A DNA stretch of 64,000 nt from NCBI GenBank assembly GCA_029582265.1, contig CM055830.1, forward strand, positions 28,003,771 through 28,067,770, in the 5' to 3' direction. Within the stretch, counting starts at the first letter, position 1. Each line of letters begins with the position of its first letter. The notes beneath the pieces are model-generated. The model was not told the DNA's origin. It saw nothing but the letters and a program-made list of their open reading frames with translations, and did no database searches. The position numbers were made by a program, and so were the translations under genes. Origin of the DNA: Zoroaster sp. YZ-2022. Taxonomy: Eukaryota > Echinodermata > Asteroidea > Forcipulatida > Zoroasteridae. Positions 21,893 through 32,738 of this stretch are shown piece after piece.

Positions 21893-24198
21893 GTAAGCTG
21901 GAAACATTACATGATTTGTATATGAAATTGGATTCGTGGGCGGAGCCACTGTATTTTTCTAACAGGGGGCTTGTTTATGCAAAAAAAATCAGAACGTGAA
22001 AGGTTTAACGAATAATATAATAGGAACATGACCCAAACTAATGTGCAGATAATAAACGCATTTGGTAGGCCTTAGTAATAATATTAGTATGCATTTCTGA
22101 TTAAATCTAAGCCACGATTGTTTGTTTGTATGACCAGCCTTCATGGTGATACAAACGTAATGCAATCTCGAAGTAGCTCAGCACCAATATAATAAGTTAT
22201 TTCAAGATTAGTGTATATATGCGTCTCACATAGGATTCGTGGGATGTTTACTTTTGCAAAATTCTATCAATACACAAATCATTTTGATTGAACAACAGGG
22301 AAATCCTGTTTCTGTGCTTCTACCTAGGCTTTAGTCAAGGCGCCCGCGGCAACCCAGAACAACGCCCCAAAAAGAGACCAGGCACGTGAGTGGCGAAGCC
22401 ACGATCGCCTTTACTAGTCCGTTCTGTGGACGCTACTAATGAAATATTGGACTCGATTATATTTCAAAAAAGATATCATAACAAAATAGATGCATATGCA
22501 TTAACATTTCTCTATTACATCGTAGAGAAATGAGAAACAATAAGACCACAGAAAGGTCTGATAAAGGTTCTTATGGCTTCGCTACTTGCGTGCGTTTTTA
22601 AGGCTGCATGATTAAAACCAGGACACTCGGACGTAATAACATTATTCGATCAATTAACCGTGTAACCGATCATTTAAAACACAGTTACATGGTAAACAAA
22701 ACGTAACCTTAATTAAACATGTATCCAAAGTCATCCCCTTCCTACAATCATACGCCATAAATGTGGTAGAGTTTATTTGCTGTATTCAGCGCAAAAGATA
22801 GCTTGACAGGTAAGTCTGATTAAACTGTGTACCTCTAGTAGCCAGTCGGTCTCCGTCGAGATCAAATTTCAAGTTGATTGCCGCAATATCTCTGTGGTTG
22901 CTGACAAGCGAAAATATCTATCATTTCAAGTTCGCTATTCCTACATCCGTAATTATATTTGTGTGTCTCTAAAAATGCATGAGGTTCGTTCTGGGTTTTA
23001 AATTACCTGTACATAAACGGCCATCACTTTAATATCGTTGTGTCCAGATTACCATCAAACGGAGGAAATTCGCCAATTCCAATCTTTGTAAATTGATGAT
23101 TGATTCTTCCATTACAAGATGAGACCAAGATACACATTTTCCAAACCACTGGCGGCATTGAAGTTTGTATTCACAGTATCCAAGGGGAACTGCGCAAATA
23201 TCAATAATTGACCTTTCCCCATTTTTAGAGAGGTTAAGTTATGTCATAAGTAAACTAAATATACTTTTTTTATCTAACCTAAAGGTAAAATATTTTAAAA
23301 AGCCATTTTCTCTCGAGTTTTCTCTGTTTTGTCTCGAATTCAGAAAAGCCAAATGGGGGAATACAACATTTAATGGCGTTTTATACGTTTACACAGACAG
23401 CAGCACCTATTGGTCGATCGGTTTTATTTACACAATTATAGTCAATACATCAGGGAGGCCATTTTTAAATATAAGAGTGTAATTTGTTTTCCCCACTTAC
23501 ATCGGGACTGCACCTCAGGTTTTTCTGAATTCGGGACAAAAAGGGTTGGGAGAAAATGACTTTTTTACAATATTTATCCGTGGATTTAATAATTAAATCT
23601 TTCTTGATTAGTTTCTTGTGTCAAACCTCAAACAATGAAACATTTCATATCAGTAGCACATGAAGACAAAGCAGGAATCATATTTTGGACGAGTCAGTTT
23701 AAAGTGGTGACTTCAATGCAATCTATACAACTTTGTAACTATAGTGTCCAATTGATTCCCTTGACAAATTTAAGCTAAAAGGACCCATTCATGAGAATAT
23801 CAGTGACACAAACGTGCTAGATAGGCTCACACTTTAAGTTTGGAAAAGCTTGTGTTTTTCGTCGGAACTGTTTGTAAAAAAAAGAGTAAGGATATCAATG
23901 TATTCACTTAACATGAGGCAAGTTGTAAGATCGAGTGCATACACAATTTGTGTGGGTGTATTGTCAGCGCAATGGATTGTAAAACAAGACAGCTTCCCTC
24001 GCTAAACGTATGCAGGAACTGAATTACTCTTGGCCTACGGCAATTGAAAATGATATATAGCAGGTATCTATCCGATAGTATTCAGCAACACATTGCATTC
24101 ACTGTCACGATTCTTAAAATCTCTACTGACACCAATCCCTCTGCTTAAAAAGAAGTCTAATGTTGTCTAATTCCCACAATCTTCGTATCGGATTTCAG
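21893..24198. other. Intron
   Basis: 2.3 kb without exons. A GTGGCGAAGCCAC hairpin lies near 22391-22403 and a dispersed repeat at 23200-23480. A 105-codon frame at 23165 falls in this repeat and is not a gene. Confidence 0.55.
23200..23480. repeat. Dispersed repeat, copy 1
   Basis: Shares AGAGAGGTTAAGT, AAGGTAAAATATT, TTTTGTCTCGAATTCAGAAA and ATTTACACA segments in order with 39490-39770. Noncoding. Confidence 0.65.
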
Positions 24199-24290
24199 AT
24201 TAATTGCTTCTTCCTTCTCAACATCGTGCGGCTGCTGATGAGCAAACTCCGTATGCATGGAAACCGCACCAGTGACATTCAACACTACCG
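24199..24290 (+). CDS. Class B GPCR exon: end of TM5 and intracellular loop 3
   Basis: Acceptor CGGATTTCAG and donor CG|GTAAAT. Encodes INCFFLLNIVRLLMSKLRMH and GNRTSDIQHY, leaving CG. N-IVRLL-SKLR and the following QHYR are the G-protein-contacting segment conserved in class B receptors. 92 nt, phase 0 in and phase 2 out. Confidence 0.92.
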
Positions 24291-25998
24291 GTAAATATAG
24301 CCCTTATCTCATTCCAAAGTAAAATTGTATTGGTGCGTTTTGTTCTTTACATTCGTTTCGTGTCCTGTTCTCGAGTGTTTGTTCACGTGCCGTACTGTTA
24401 GACATATATAAGGGCTTATTTGCGGATACTTATGGCCTGACAAACGAAGCAGATTGACGTGAAGTCCTGTTACAACACATTTTTGTTATCGGTTGTGAAT
24501 AATGTGTGTTGGCACAAACCGAAAAATAATGTTGTCAATTGTCCAGGTAAATGTCATGCGTATTCCCAGTGGGTTATTTTAAAAGTTGTAACTAAATACA
24601 GTATAATGCAATGCAGGAAATCATTGTATATGTTTAACGAAGACCTAAAATCGTACGTTGTAGGCAAAACACTTTATTTTGTTGAAAACGACTAGTGTTG
24701 GACCTGTGCTCTAAATACACTATTGGTGTTGTTGGCATCAAAGTATCTTTACTTTCTTGGAATCAAGATTCAAGATAGACAGGTTTTAGCTATAATATAG
24801 GTTTTCCTGGCGAATTTCAAACCTTTTTCATTTAATTTAATACCGACACATTCAATTTGATTTGAAAATGAATACTCTTTTACATCATCATTCAATCAGC
24901 AAAAAAATACATTCAAATTCACAAGTTGAACATTCTATCGTCATTTCACCCAACCCATCGTAAGTGTCGCTAAGTTCGTTCAATTTCGTTCACACCAGTC
25001 GCAAGCAGTTGATCAACAATTCATTTTCATCAATTGGCATTCATTTTTACTTTCAATTCTAAGGTCTGGGTATGAAATGTTAGGACAGATTCCTTTCTTG
25101 ACTTTCTAATTTGCCTTGCGCGTCAGGAGATTGCAGGCTAAAGAAAGCACCCGCCTCCAAAAAAAGAGGGGGGGTAAAGAAAGTAAAACATAAGGGAAAA
25201 TGTGAACGACTAACGTGTAAATATTGCAACGGGGATCAAATCTGTTGGGATACTCAGACGATTCATGTTGGGTACTATCAAATATTTGACATTGGCATTA
25301 AATATCAAGAAATTGGATAGCGACACAAAAGAAGTTTCGAAAAAGGGCCTTAGTAACTTTCATAACAATCATCAGAAAACTCACTAAAAGTTGCCATGGA
25401 CGCATTTGATTACTCTTCCATTAATGAAAGCGAAAATAAAAAATAAAACTTCTCCAAAATTCTTTGGGCATCGATGATTGTTAATTTGAATGCATCAATC
25501 GCGAAAACATGCGAAACATCCAATTTCAGGATGACATAATTGAAGCCATGAATGCCAAAAAGAAAAGGAAAAACAAAACAAATAGAACTAAATAAACGCT
25601 GTTGTGAATAACAACAAAATAATGACTACTTATAAATTAATCTAAAACAACAACAAACAAGAAACTCTAATTTTATCGGATCAGAAAAACGGCGTGAATT
25701 TGAATGTTCTTTAACGAAAATGAAGAAATTGTTTTGAAATTGGCCGGGGAAATCTATATTATATTTGAGAATATAATGAAAATTGTATTCAGTCTAACGT
25801 CGAATTTCTTTCACCGGAGTACAAAAACGGAGGAAATTGCTTTACTCATTTTAGTAAAAAATTCATGATAGCTCCCCAGACAGTAAGATTTCAACTGGTT
25901 TTTGGAACAATCATTGTTTTTGTCAAAATGTCCCCATTTATTACCAAAAGTGTTACATAATAGCTTTATAAGTGGGGCTTATTTTCTTTGTGTTCCAG
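24291..25998. other. Intron
   Basis: No exon. About 24830-25060 is rich in ATTCAATT and TCAATTTCG motifs like those near the ends of the mariner element at 41858. 25460-25760 is copy 2 of the repeat at 15690. Confidence 0.55.
25460..25760. repeat. Dispersed repeat, copy 2
   Basis: Direct-orientation copy of 15690-15990, sharing ACGGCGTGAATTTGAATG and AACTAAATAAACGC. It ends in AAATTGGCCGGG as the first copy does. Confidence 0.65.
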
Positions 25999-26188
25999 AC
26001 AGGCTGCAAGAGCCACCCTCGTCTTGGTAGTTCTACTCGGTGTGGGTTACATCCTCTTCCTCTGTCTCCCGTTGTTTGTGACGAATCTCCCTCCTATGGG
26101 AAACTTGATCTTAAAGTACATTAATGCGCTGCTATCCTCTACGCAGGGCCTGTGTGTTGCCATTATTTACGTTTTCTTAAACACAGAG
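25999..26188 (+). CDS. Class B GPCR exon: transmembrane helices 6 and 7
   Basis: Acceptor GTGTTCCAG and donor GAG|GTGAGA. After completing Arg it encodes QAARATLVLVVLLGVGYILF, LCLPLFVTNLPPMGNLILKY and INALLSSTQGLCVAIIYVFL-NTE. The TM7 motif QG..VAIIY.FLNxE is intact. In TM6 the family PxxG motif reads VLLG: the proline that allows the activating kink is Val. The exon ends in phase 0 after Glu, so any terminal exon starting with Val restores the conserved EV. Read-through would add 24 residues and stop at 26263. Confidence 0.95.
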
Positions 26189-26525
26189 GTGAGATTTTGT
26201 AATAGTTTTAACTTTGAAATAGGGTGTACCACATCAAATAAAATGACATATAAAACCCATTAGGAAGGATTAGCAAATGTTTTCAGATTTGGTGTTTTCC
26301 ACAAGCACAGAAATGGTAATGTAACTATTAGTATGTTTAGCATATATTATTCTTATCGACTCGGTGTTGAGAATATGAAGACGAATTTTCAAAATAAAAA
26401 ATAAAAACCACTTCAAACTAGAAATATCGGTTCAGTTTTGCAGTAAGACGATGTGAGTTATATCAACTATTACTTCTAGTCGTCGCCAGGAGACTAAAAT
26501 AAATTTTGAGCTACTTCTGCTTGAA

Positions 26526-27555
26526 GGCACAATATCGTCACGATCAAAGCACAGACTATCAACAGGGCATGAAATCAGTGTCCTAGTTTAACTCCATCAA
26601 GCCTGGGCCTTTTTTCGTTCTCAGACCTGGGGAAGGGCACATTGTTCCCCCCTCCGTATTTTCTGTATTCAACAGCTGATTTTCATGAAACTTCGTAGGC
26701 ATGTTCGGTTTGACGCGATTTATCGAATGAGGCCATGAAAACTTTCATAAGTCACCGTTAGGGGGCGCTATACCCATTTTTGGTAATTTTTCCAAATTTT
26801 TGGTCAAAAATAGTACTTTTCTCATAACTTCCTTAATTTTTATCCGTTGGTCATGAAATTTTGCAAAAATGCAACATTTTGGGTCATTTTGTTCCAAAAA
26901 CATGATTTTTAAAGATTTTGACCCAAAAGTACAATAAAGGCAGATATACTAACATCCATGGTATTATTGATGACATAAATTTAGACATTGAGCAAACAAA
27001 ATTTTGAAAAACTTTTTAAAAATCAGGTTTTTGGGATAAAATATAAGTTATTGCATTTAAACGTAATGGCGGCCATATTGGATTCCCAGAATGCATTGGA
27101 AGTGGTCACATGACTCAATATTGTCCAGTTCAGAATTTAAAAGTTGACCAAAAAACCCAAAACACTAACTGAATGTATCAGAAATGTAGTATTTTTAACA
27201 AAAAAGTGGAAATTCAATTGGACCTGTTCAAAATAAACGGTTGCCATGGCAACCATGAACGACTATTATCATTTACATTTTGCGTGAGGGGGTCCCAAAG
27301 AATAGTTAGGAAAAGTTAGAAAATTTCAGCGTGATCGGACAAAGTGTTCTGGAGATATAAATATGTCATGGGGGCACATTGTTCCCCCAGGCCTGATAGG
27401 GTTCAGATGAATACAGTTTCTGAAAATTACTGGTTCATGCAGCAAAATCGGTAATATGACCTTATCATGTGAGATATTATTTTCAGTCACTGAGTTAACT
27501 TAAAATTCCGATTCAGTGCCCTGTCAATCGTAACGATATTGTCCCTTTAAGTAGT
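26526..27555. mobile_element. Inverted-repeat element with an internal dispersed repeat
   Basis: The ends are GGCACAATATCGTCACGATC and, inverted, ATCGTAACGATATTGTCCCTTT. A half copy of the left end lies at 36190. The inner part (about 26640-27390) is related in reverse orientation to 8525-9020. It carries GGGCACATTGTTCCCCC at both ends, so one element appears to sit inside another. Confidence 0.55.
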
Positions 27556-28025
27556 CTAAAGATCCATGTTCTTTCAGGCGATTTATGATTGGTGTTACAT
27601 GGAGTGTGTTAGATACTACTCACATGGTTCGCAAACCGAACCGATGATAACGATATTCCATATTTCAAACTAGTAATAGTTTCCCCATAGCAGTCTGAAA
27701 ACACCACCTCTGATACACTACCAAATTAACATGTGCTTGTCAAGACACTGAAAATGCGAAGCCATCAATTTCAAGCAGATATTGAGCAAAATATGTCCAC
27801 AGTCCTTCACTCGTTCGCCTCAAAGCCATGGTGAACGTTGGGGGCGGAGGATAATGACAGGCAAGTGTGCATTGCGCAGCAAGAACGGCTTGACGTCAAG
27901 GGCCCGCCCAAGAGCCACGAATGCTCCGTGGAGCAATCAGGTGGGATTGGAACATAAAATCATGAAGAATGATAAAGGATTCCAATCTGTTTTTAAAAGA
28001 TATACCCCCACCACTTAGGATTTTA

Positions 28026-28655
28026 GCCCCTGGTTCGCGATAAACCCTCATACTTGTTTTTATGTCACTGCTCGCCTTAGTATTTTATGTGGTACATCCT
28101 GAAAGCATGTTCACAGTATATCATTGTCTTTCCTTCCACTCGATTCATCCTATTGTCTTATCTTCCCCATATGACGAAGAACAAGGGTATTACTTCCTGG
28201 TAATTTTGAAAAAGATGTTGAAATTAGGCAAAGTTGAAGTCGCGAAAAGTGGCGAAAAATTAATAGCTCACGAGCGTCTTTGCTTTCACATAGCCCTGTA
28301 CATATGAATGAGTACACAATGACAGTGAATGATCAAAAAAGCCCCTGGTTCGCGATAAACCCTCATACTTGTTTTTATGTCACTGCTCGCCTTAGTATTT
28401 TATGTGGTACATCCTGAAAGCATGTTCACTGTATATCATTGTCTTTCCTTCCACTCGATTCATCCTATTGTCTTATCTTCCCCATATGACGAAGAACAAG
28501 GGTATTACTTCCTGGTAATTTTGAAAAAGATGTTGAAATTAGGCAAAGTTGAAGTCGCGAAAAGTGGCGAAAAATTAATAGCTCACGAGCGTCTTTGCTT
28601 TCACATAGCCCTGTACATATGAATGAGTACACAATGACAGTGAATGAAGCAAGAC
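28026..28655. repeat. Almost identical 315-bp tandem duplication
   Basis: The unit from GCCCCTGGTTCGCGATAAAC (28026) is repeated from 28341 with one substitution seen (CACAGTATATC versus CACTGTATATC). Both contain the same 81-codon frame, which is not a recognised protein. The near identity indicates a very recent duplication or a collapse/expansion artefact. Confidence 0.93.
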
Positions 28656-29067
28656 TTAGTTGGCGGGGATTGGCAACTTTTTTAGATATGAGGGCGCTAG
28701 CAAGAAGTACAAAGTACATGCCATTTGATTTATCTAAAGATGTTCAGCCTTATAAATGGCAGTTGTGATTAAAGACGAACATGGAAGTTTTGTTTAAATA
28801 TCTTAACATAAATGATTCACTGCGTCCCAATTACTCCTACATTCAAACAATAACGGATGCATGTTCATTGCTTTCAAGGATTTTGCGCCAGTTTTTTTTC
28901 CAAAATGCATGAAAGAGAGCTGATTTCGTTACAAAGCAGATAGAAGTTTTAACACATCCATTCATAATAACAAAATCATCGCATGCGCTTTGTCTTGTGA
29001 GCAACATCTGTGAAACTGTTGTTGGACGTTCAACCAGTGTGGACACTGATGTTTCTCCCGCCGGCAG

Positions 29068-29130
29068 GTCTGTACCATACTGCGCAGGACGTGGAATCGA
29101 CGGTTTGGCTACTCTAACAGTACATACTGA
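29068..29130 (+). CDS. Class B GPCR alternative last exon, short tail
   Basis: Acceptor TTTCTCCCGCCGGCAG, then 20 codons VCTILRRTWNRRFGYSNSTY and a TGA stop. Joined to ...FLNTE it gives the conserved EV plus the LRR.W.RRF helix-8 pattern. It is homologous to the start of the exon at 29207 (V.T.LRR.W.R.F), so the two are a tandem exon duplication used as alternatives. The resulting tail would have about 20 residues and none of the acidic and Ser/Thr-rich region of the long form. Confidence 0.72.
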   Translation, partial: VCTILRRTWNRRFGYSNSTY

Positions 29131-29206
29131 GGCTTAACATGCAGCGAGGGCTAGATGCATGGCAGTGATGAGTGATTATTCTCAAACATTATCCTTCCCA
29201 AACCAG

Positions 29207-29704
29207 GTGAAAACCGTGCTTCGGAGAAAGTGGCGTCGTAAATTCAGCAGCACGAGCCTGCCATGCCTGTGCCGTAAGCACCCCAAGCCAAGGACATCGT
29301 CGTACTCTAAGTATGATGATCAGACCTACACGAGTACAATGCGCAGCATGACGCACAACGAAACGGTGGTGGACTGCTACAGTTATGAGGACATACAACA
29401 TCGACGTGGAAACTGGAACGGCAACGGAAGCGGCAAGGGGACGTTTCTTGCAAACGGAGACATGAACGACAAGAAGGGGAACAAAAAGGACAAGATTGAA
29501 ATGGACGTAGTGAAGACCAACGGAACCGTAGCTAAATGGGATCAGACAGAGGAAGGGAAAGAGGTAGAGGAGGCGGAACCGCTTCTGGAAAGTACACCCA
29601 GCAATCCGACCACTGCCACCATTGTCATATCCGAGGCCACCCCTGTACACGATACTGGTACATCTTTAGACATTAATGCTGATTGTGATGAACATCATGA
29701 ATAG
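29207..29704 (+). CDS. Class B GPCR alternative last exon, long tail
   Basis: Acceptor TTCCCAAACCAG, then 165 codons and a TAG stop at 29702-29704. It starts VKTVLRRKWRRKFSSTS, the family helix-8 motif. Next come a cysteine pair (LPCLCRK, possible palmitoylation), an NG-rich part (NWNGNGSGKG), a basic stretch and an acidic stretch with an ExxxLL-type sorting signal (EAEPLLE), ending DEHHE. The tail is longer than in most CRF receptors and has many Ser/Thr sites for kinases and arrestin. A frame on the opposite strand (29189-29650) is its shadow. An AATAAA at 30088-30093 may serve polyadenylation. Confidence 0.82.
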   Translation: MKTVLRRKWRRKFSSTSLPCLCRKHPKPRTSSYSKYDDQTYTSTMRSMTHNETVVDCYSYEDIQHRRGNWNGNGSGKGTFLANGDMNDKKGNKKDKIEMDVVKTNGTVAKWDQTEEGKEVEEAEPLLESTPSNPTTATIVISEATPVHDTGTSLDINADCDEHHE

Positions 29705-30132
29705 ACCAAATCCGGACAATGATAGCAGTGTAGCAGTCGGAACAAACCAGGAATATCGTATTACTAGATACATTGTGTATAAAAGTGTCAGTTTTGATTT
29801 ATTTTGAATGCGCAGTGTTTCAAGGGCCACTGTACAATGCAATGCAATATTTTATAGCGTTCGTGTACAGTACCAGTAAGTTTGCAGCGTCTCAGCAATC
29901 TAGCATTCTGTACTTCTTTGGTAGAGCTTCAAACAAAAGCTCAACACACTCTAGCATGCATAAGCTGCACCATAAAGTTAGCGACATGCGGACTAGGTTC
30001 GCCCTGCTGACTACAACTTCAGATGGTTCAGAAGATATGGAGAGCTTAACCTGTCATAGACTGGTCTCCTGTCTCTATTCTATCAAGAATAAAGACAGGC
30101 TCGGCCAGGCGTACCATTCAATGAATTTCCTT

Positions 30133-30480
30133 GGATACGTTGTGCTGAAGATCTGACGTCATGCTTCGAGGCTCGCGGGCTAGCTACCAACCAAGAGCAA
30201 AGTTGAATCTCCATGAAACTACATACGATGCTCGATATGCGGCAGAGTGCACCCCCTCCCATTGTGTCTTCATTGTGTTCCAGGAATCTCAGGAATTCTT
30301 TAGAGGATTTCCGGGAAGAGGTCCGTTAACAATAGAACAACAGTGTGTTAGTGTTTAGGGACATTTGGGTGGCACTCTGTCACATATCGAGCATGGTATA
30401 TGAAACTGAGAGGCTAGGCCGGTATCAACCGTCGTTCATGAGCTTCGAAGCGTGACGTGAGATCTTTGGGCTATCTGTCC
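30133..30480. mobile_element. MITE with GAAGATCTGACGTCATGCTT-type ends, copy 2
   Basis: GAAGATCTGACGTCATGCTT and the inverted CTTCGAAGCGTGACGTGAGA form the ends. GGCAGAGTGCACC and the inverted GGTGGCACTCTG lie further inside. Longer than the 17455 copy. Confidence 0.65.
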
Positions 30481-31779
30481 CCGTATGACGTGTCATTAAT
30501 TAGTAGGCCTACAGAGCGTTGTATTTCCCGTGTAGGCTGCAGAATGAAGGGGCGCTATAACTTCGTTCCAATGTAATTTTACGTTAAAATGCGTTGGTGA
30601 GTTGTACGGTCGTGTAATTGTCGTTATTCCAATGAACGTTTTCCCCTCTGTCCCATCTATATGTTTAATTATTGCTAAGCCGCCAGAAAAGGAACGGTAT
30701 TAACCATTATTTATAAAGGTGCACATAATTATAGCCTTTAAATGTTTTTATTTTTAGAAAGACGTGAATTTCGAATTACGAAAGCAAAAGTTTTTATCAA
30801 TTTTGTTTTCGATTTGTTGTCATCTGTTGACTCATGAAATCATGTGTTTTATTGGATAGTGCCCTTTACTGAACAGTGGTAGTTAAAACAAACACTGTTG
30901 CTAAAGTCATCATAAAATCTATATGTATGTGTATGACATTGTGATATGTTTTAGTATAATTGTCCAAATTAAGGAAAGCACTACATCTCATGTACATGTC
31001 TTCAGTATTTTGGTGTTTAAATGTATGGCAAAGTATATAATGTTATAATGCAAATACTGTACATTACAACAATTTCGCTTGTCTTGATAGTCAATGTATG
31101 ACGAAGGGTGCTCTAAATTTAGATAAGTGTGAAATGGTTTTAGTACGTAAGCATATAACATCAACTCTACATACAAAACGTGATTTTCCAGCTAAAGATA
31201 TTGAAACTGAAATGTCAACATGCTATTTTTATGATTTGTTGCATGTAATCAATTTATTTTTTTTGGTTTCCAGCTTTTTGTATTATTATTTCCTCGTATG
31301 TATACAAAAACCCTGACAGTGAGTACGTTTAAACATTTATAATGGCCATCCAACGAGGCAATTACTGTGTGTCTAAGGTGTACAATACGTCAAATAATAA
31401 AGTCTTACCCAGTACCCATAATCTGTAAATCACCTTGAATTACGTTACGAGTAAAAGGCTTATGTAATTTTCTCAACTTGGGGAAACACTTTATATGAAG
31501 TTAGTGCTTAAAGACGGAATTTGAGTCACCACAGTCACCAAACGTCTTGTTGTATCACGGTGCAAGGTTCATTTTCCTTGTATACGCAAGTAAGATTATA
31601 GCGCTAAATTTAATGCATGAAAAGGGACCAGACTATTTCCCCATCCAGCTTCGGTTTGGTAACGTAGACTTGTGTTGTGAAGAACAAGCTTGCTACGCCG
31701 TGATAAATGTCTATTGTAAATAGTTTCACTGCATAGGCATCCTCCAGCAGCCTACTTAAGCAGCAGCGTTTCCCAGAGT

Positions 31780-31845
31780 CCGGCATTCTCCTGAGGACGA
31801 TCAGAGCATACTGATCGAAACGTCGAGTTGTACCTCCAGTTCTTT
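31780..31845 (+). ncRNA. Hammerhead-ribozyme-like motif, Penelope-type remnant
   Basis: CTCCTGAGGACGATCAG, a six-base loop, then CTGATCGAAACGTCGAG. The CUGANGA and GAAAC boxes flank a perfect 6-bp stem, as in hammerheads carried by Penelope-like elements. One extra C between the first box and the stem departs from the consensus, so catalysis is uncertain. No reverse transcriptase is visible nearby. Confidence 0.35.
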
Positions 31846-32522
31846 TCAGAACCAATTACTACTCAATTGAGCATTTCACATGGTGTCACCGCAATTAGTG
31901 TTACTTATTCTTGGATTCATTCATAGAACATGATGGTAGAAGTTCAAATTCTTACATGTAGTCTGCTTACGTAAAACATGAGCTTTAAATAGGGTCCAAC
32001 TTTCGAAATATCCCCAAGAAAAACAAACCCAGCGTTGGAAATGATATGATATGATACGTTAGGACTAGGAGAGAGCAGTACCGGCAGTTACATATCTCAG
32101 CATGCGTAATAAATTGAGAACAGAAATTAGTCTGCTGCCACCTAGCGTCCCATTGTAAGTATCCAATCTTATCTTCTTTAAACTCGTTGCAGTTAATTGC
32201 TTTCAAAACAATTTCAAAGCAATTACAAAAAATACTTACAAAAAATGAATTATTTTCATACCATGGACTAAACTGGAAGCGAATAAAATGCCGGTTTATA
32301 GAAGATGTGACTATCATTTTGAGTTTTGCCATTGTAAGCAATAGGAGCAACGCGGTCCTACTATGCTGGCCATGCCGATCTATTACGATACGGGACAGTG
32401 AAAACAACCTATTCTTGTAGAACATCAATAAGATCTCAACAGCTTGTTTTCTGATGTGGGCATTTTCAATTTTTGGTTGTTTGTTGGGTTGTTTGTTGGG
32501 GTGTTTGTTTGTTTGTTTGTTT

Positions 32523-32738
32523 TTTGCTATGAAACGATGTTCAAATGTGGCCAAAATTGCTGGATCAATTAGAATTTTGCCGTGCTGCGTGTTATCCGCA
32601 TAGCGGTTTGAACGTTTGACTTCTCTTAGCCACCATACTTTGTATGTGGGAAATTTGGTCTCCGTGTATACATGTATCACGTATTTCCCTGTTGTAAAAA
32701 TAAGGACTACAAAAAAAAAAAAAAAAAAAAAAAAAAAA
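32523..32738. repeat. Dispersed repeat copy with poly(A) run
   Basis: TTGCTATGAAACGATGTTCA starts a copy of the family seen at 18743 and 51535, including CCACCATACTTTGTATGTGG. A pure A run of about 28 bases follows. The 231-codon minus-strand frame across 31985-32680 runs through this repeat and is not a supported gene. Confidence 0.65.

Larger units (their letters stand above)
26189..29067. other. Intron before the alternative last exons
   Basis: Holds a nested repeat (26526-27555), the 315-bp tandem duplication (28026-28655) and otherwise no exon. A frame following CTTTCAG at 27578 (AIYDWCYMECVRYY) was judged not to be the receptor tail. Confidence 0.6.
1093..29704 (+). other. Whole locus: class B1 (secretin-family) GPCR gene, CRF/DH44-receptor-like
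   Basis: This entry groups the exons listed below. They encode a peptide-hormone receptor of the plasma membrane: an extracellular cysteine-rich hormone-binding domain, seven helices and a cytoplasmic tail, expected to couple to Gs/cAMP. Class B landmarks seen: CWP in the ectodomain, RNRIHW in TM2, NYFWMFVEGLYLHT in TM3, GWGIP in TM4, NIVRLL and a basic ICL3, ATLVL in TM6, and QG..VAIIY.FLN in TM7. Every junction from 7578 to 29704 keeps the frame (phases 1, 0, 2, 0, 1, 2, 0, 2, 0). TM2 and TM3 look closest to CRF/diuretic-hormone-44 receptors, but this was judged by eye and PDF or PTH-type receptors are not excluded. Odd points: no visible signal peptide, no cysteine at the TM3 start or in ECL2, V instead of P in the TM6 PxxG motif, and two alternative last exons. 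Confidence 0.88.

Noticed and set aside
25111..25320. 69-codon frame rich in lysine and cysteine (KRGGVKKVKHKGK, CKYCNGDQICW)
   Set aside because: Lies inside a receptor intron, with no splice sites or recognised domain; probably chance.
27579..27671. Possible third alternative receptor tail (AIYDWCYMECVRYYSHG) after a CTTTCAG acceptor
   Set aside because: It lacks the EV start and the LRR.W pattern shared by the exons at 29068 and 29207.
29189..29650. 153-codon minus-strand frame
   Set aside because: Antisense shadow of the long receptor tail exon, which has a splice site, frame and helix-8 motif on the plus strand.
31985..32680. 231-codon minus-strand frame, the longest simple frame outside transposons
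   Set aside because: It runs through a dispersed repeat and CAAACAAA-type simple sequence (KQTNKHPNKQPNKQP) and shows no domain or splice context.
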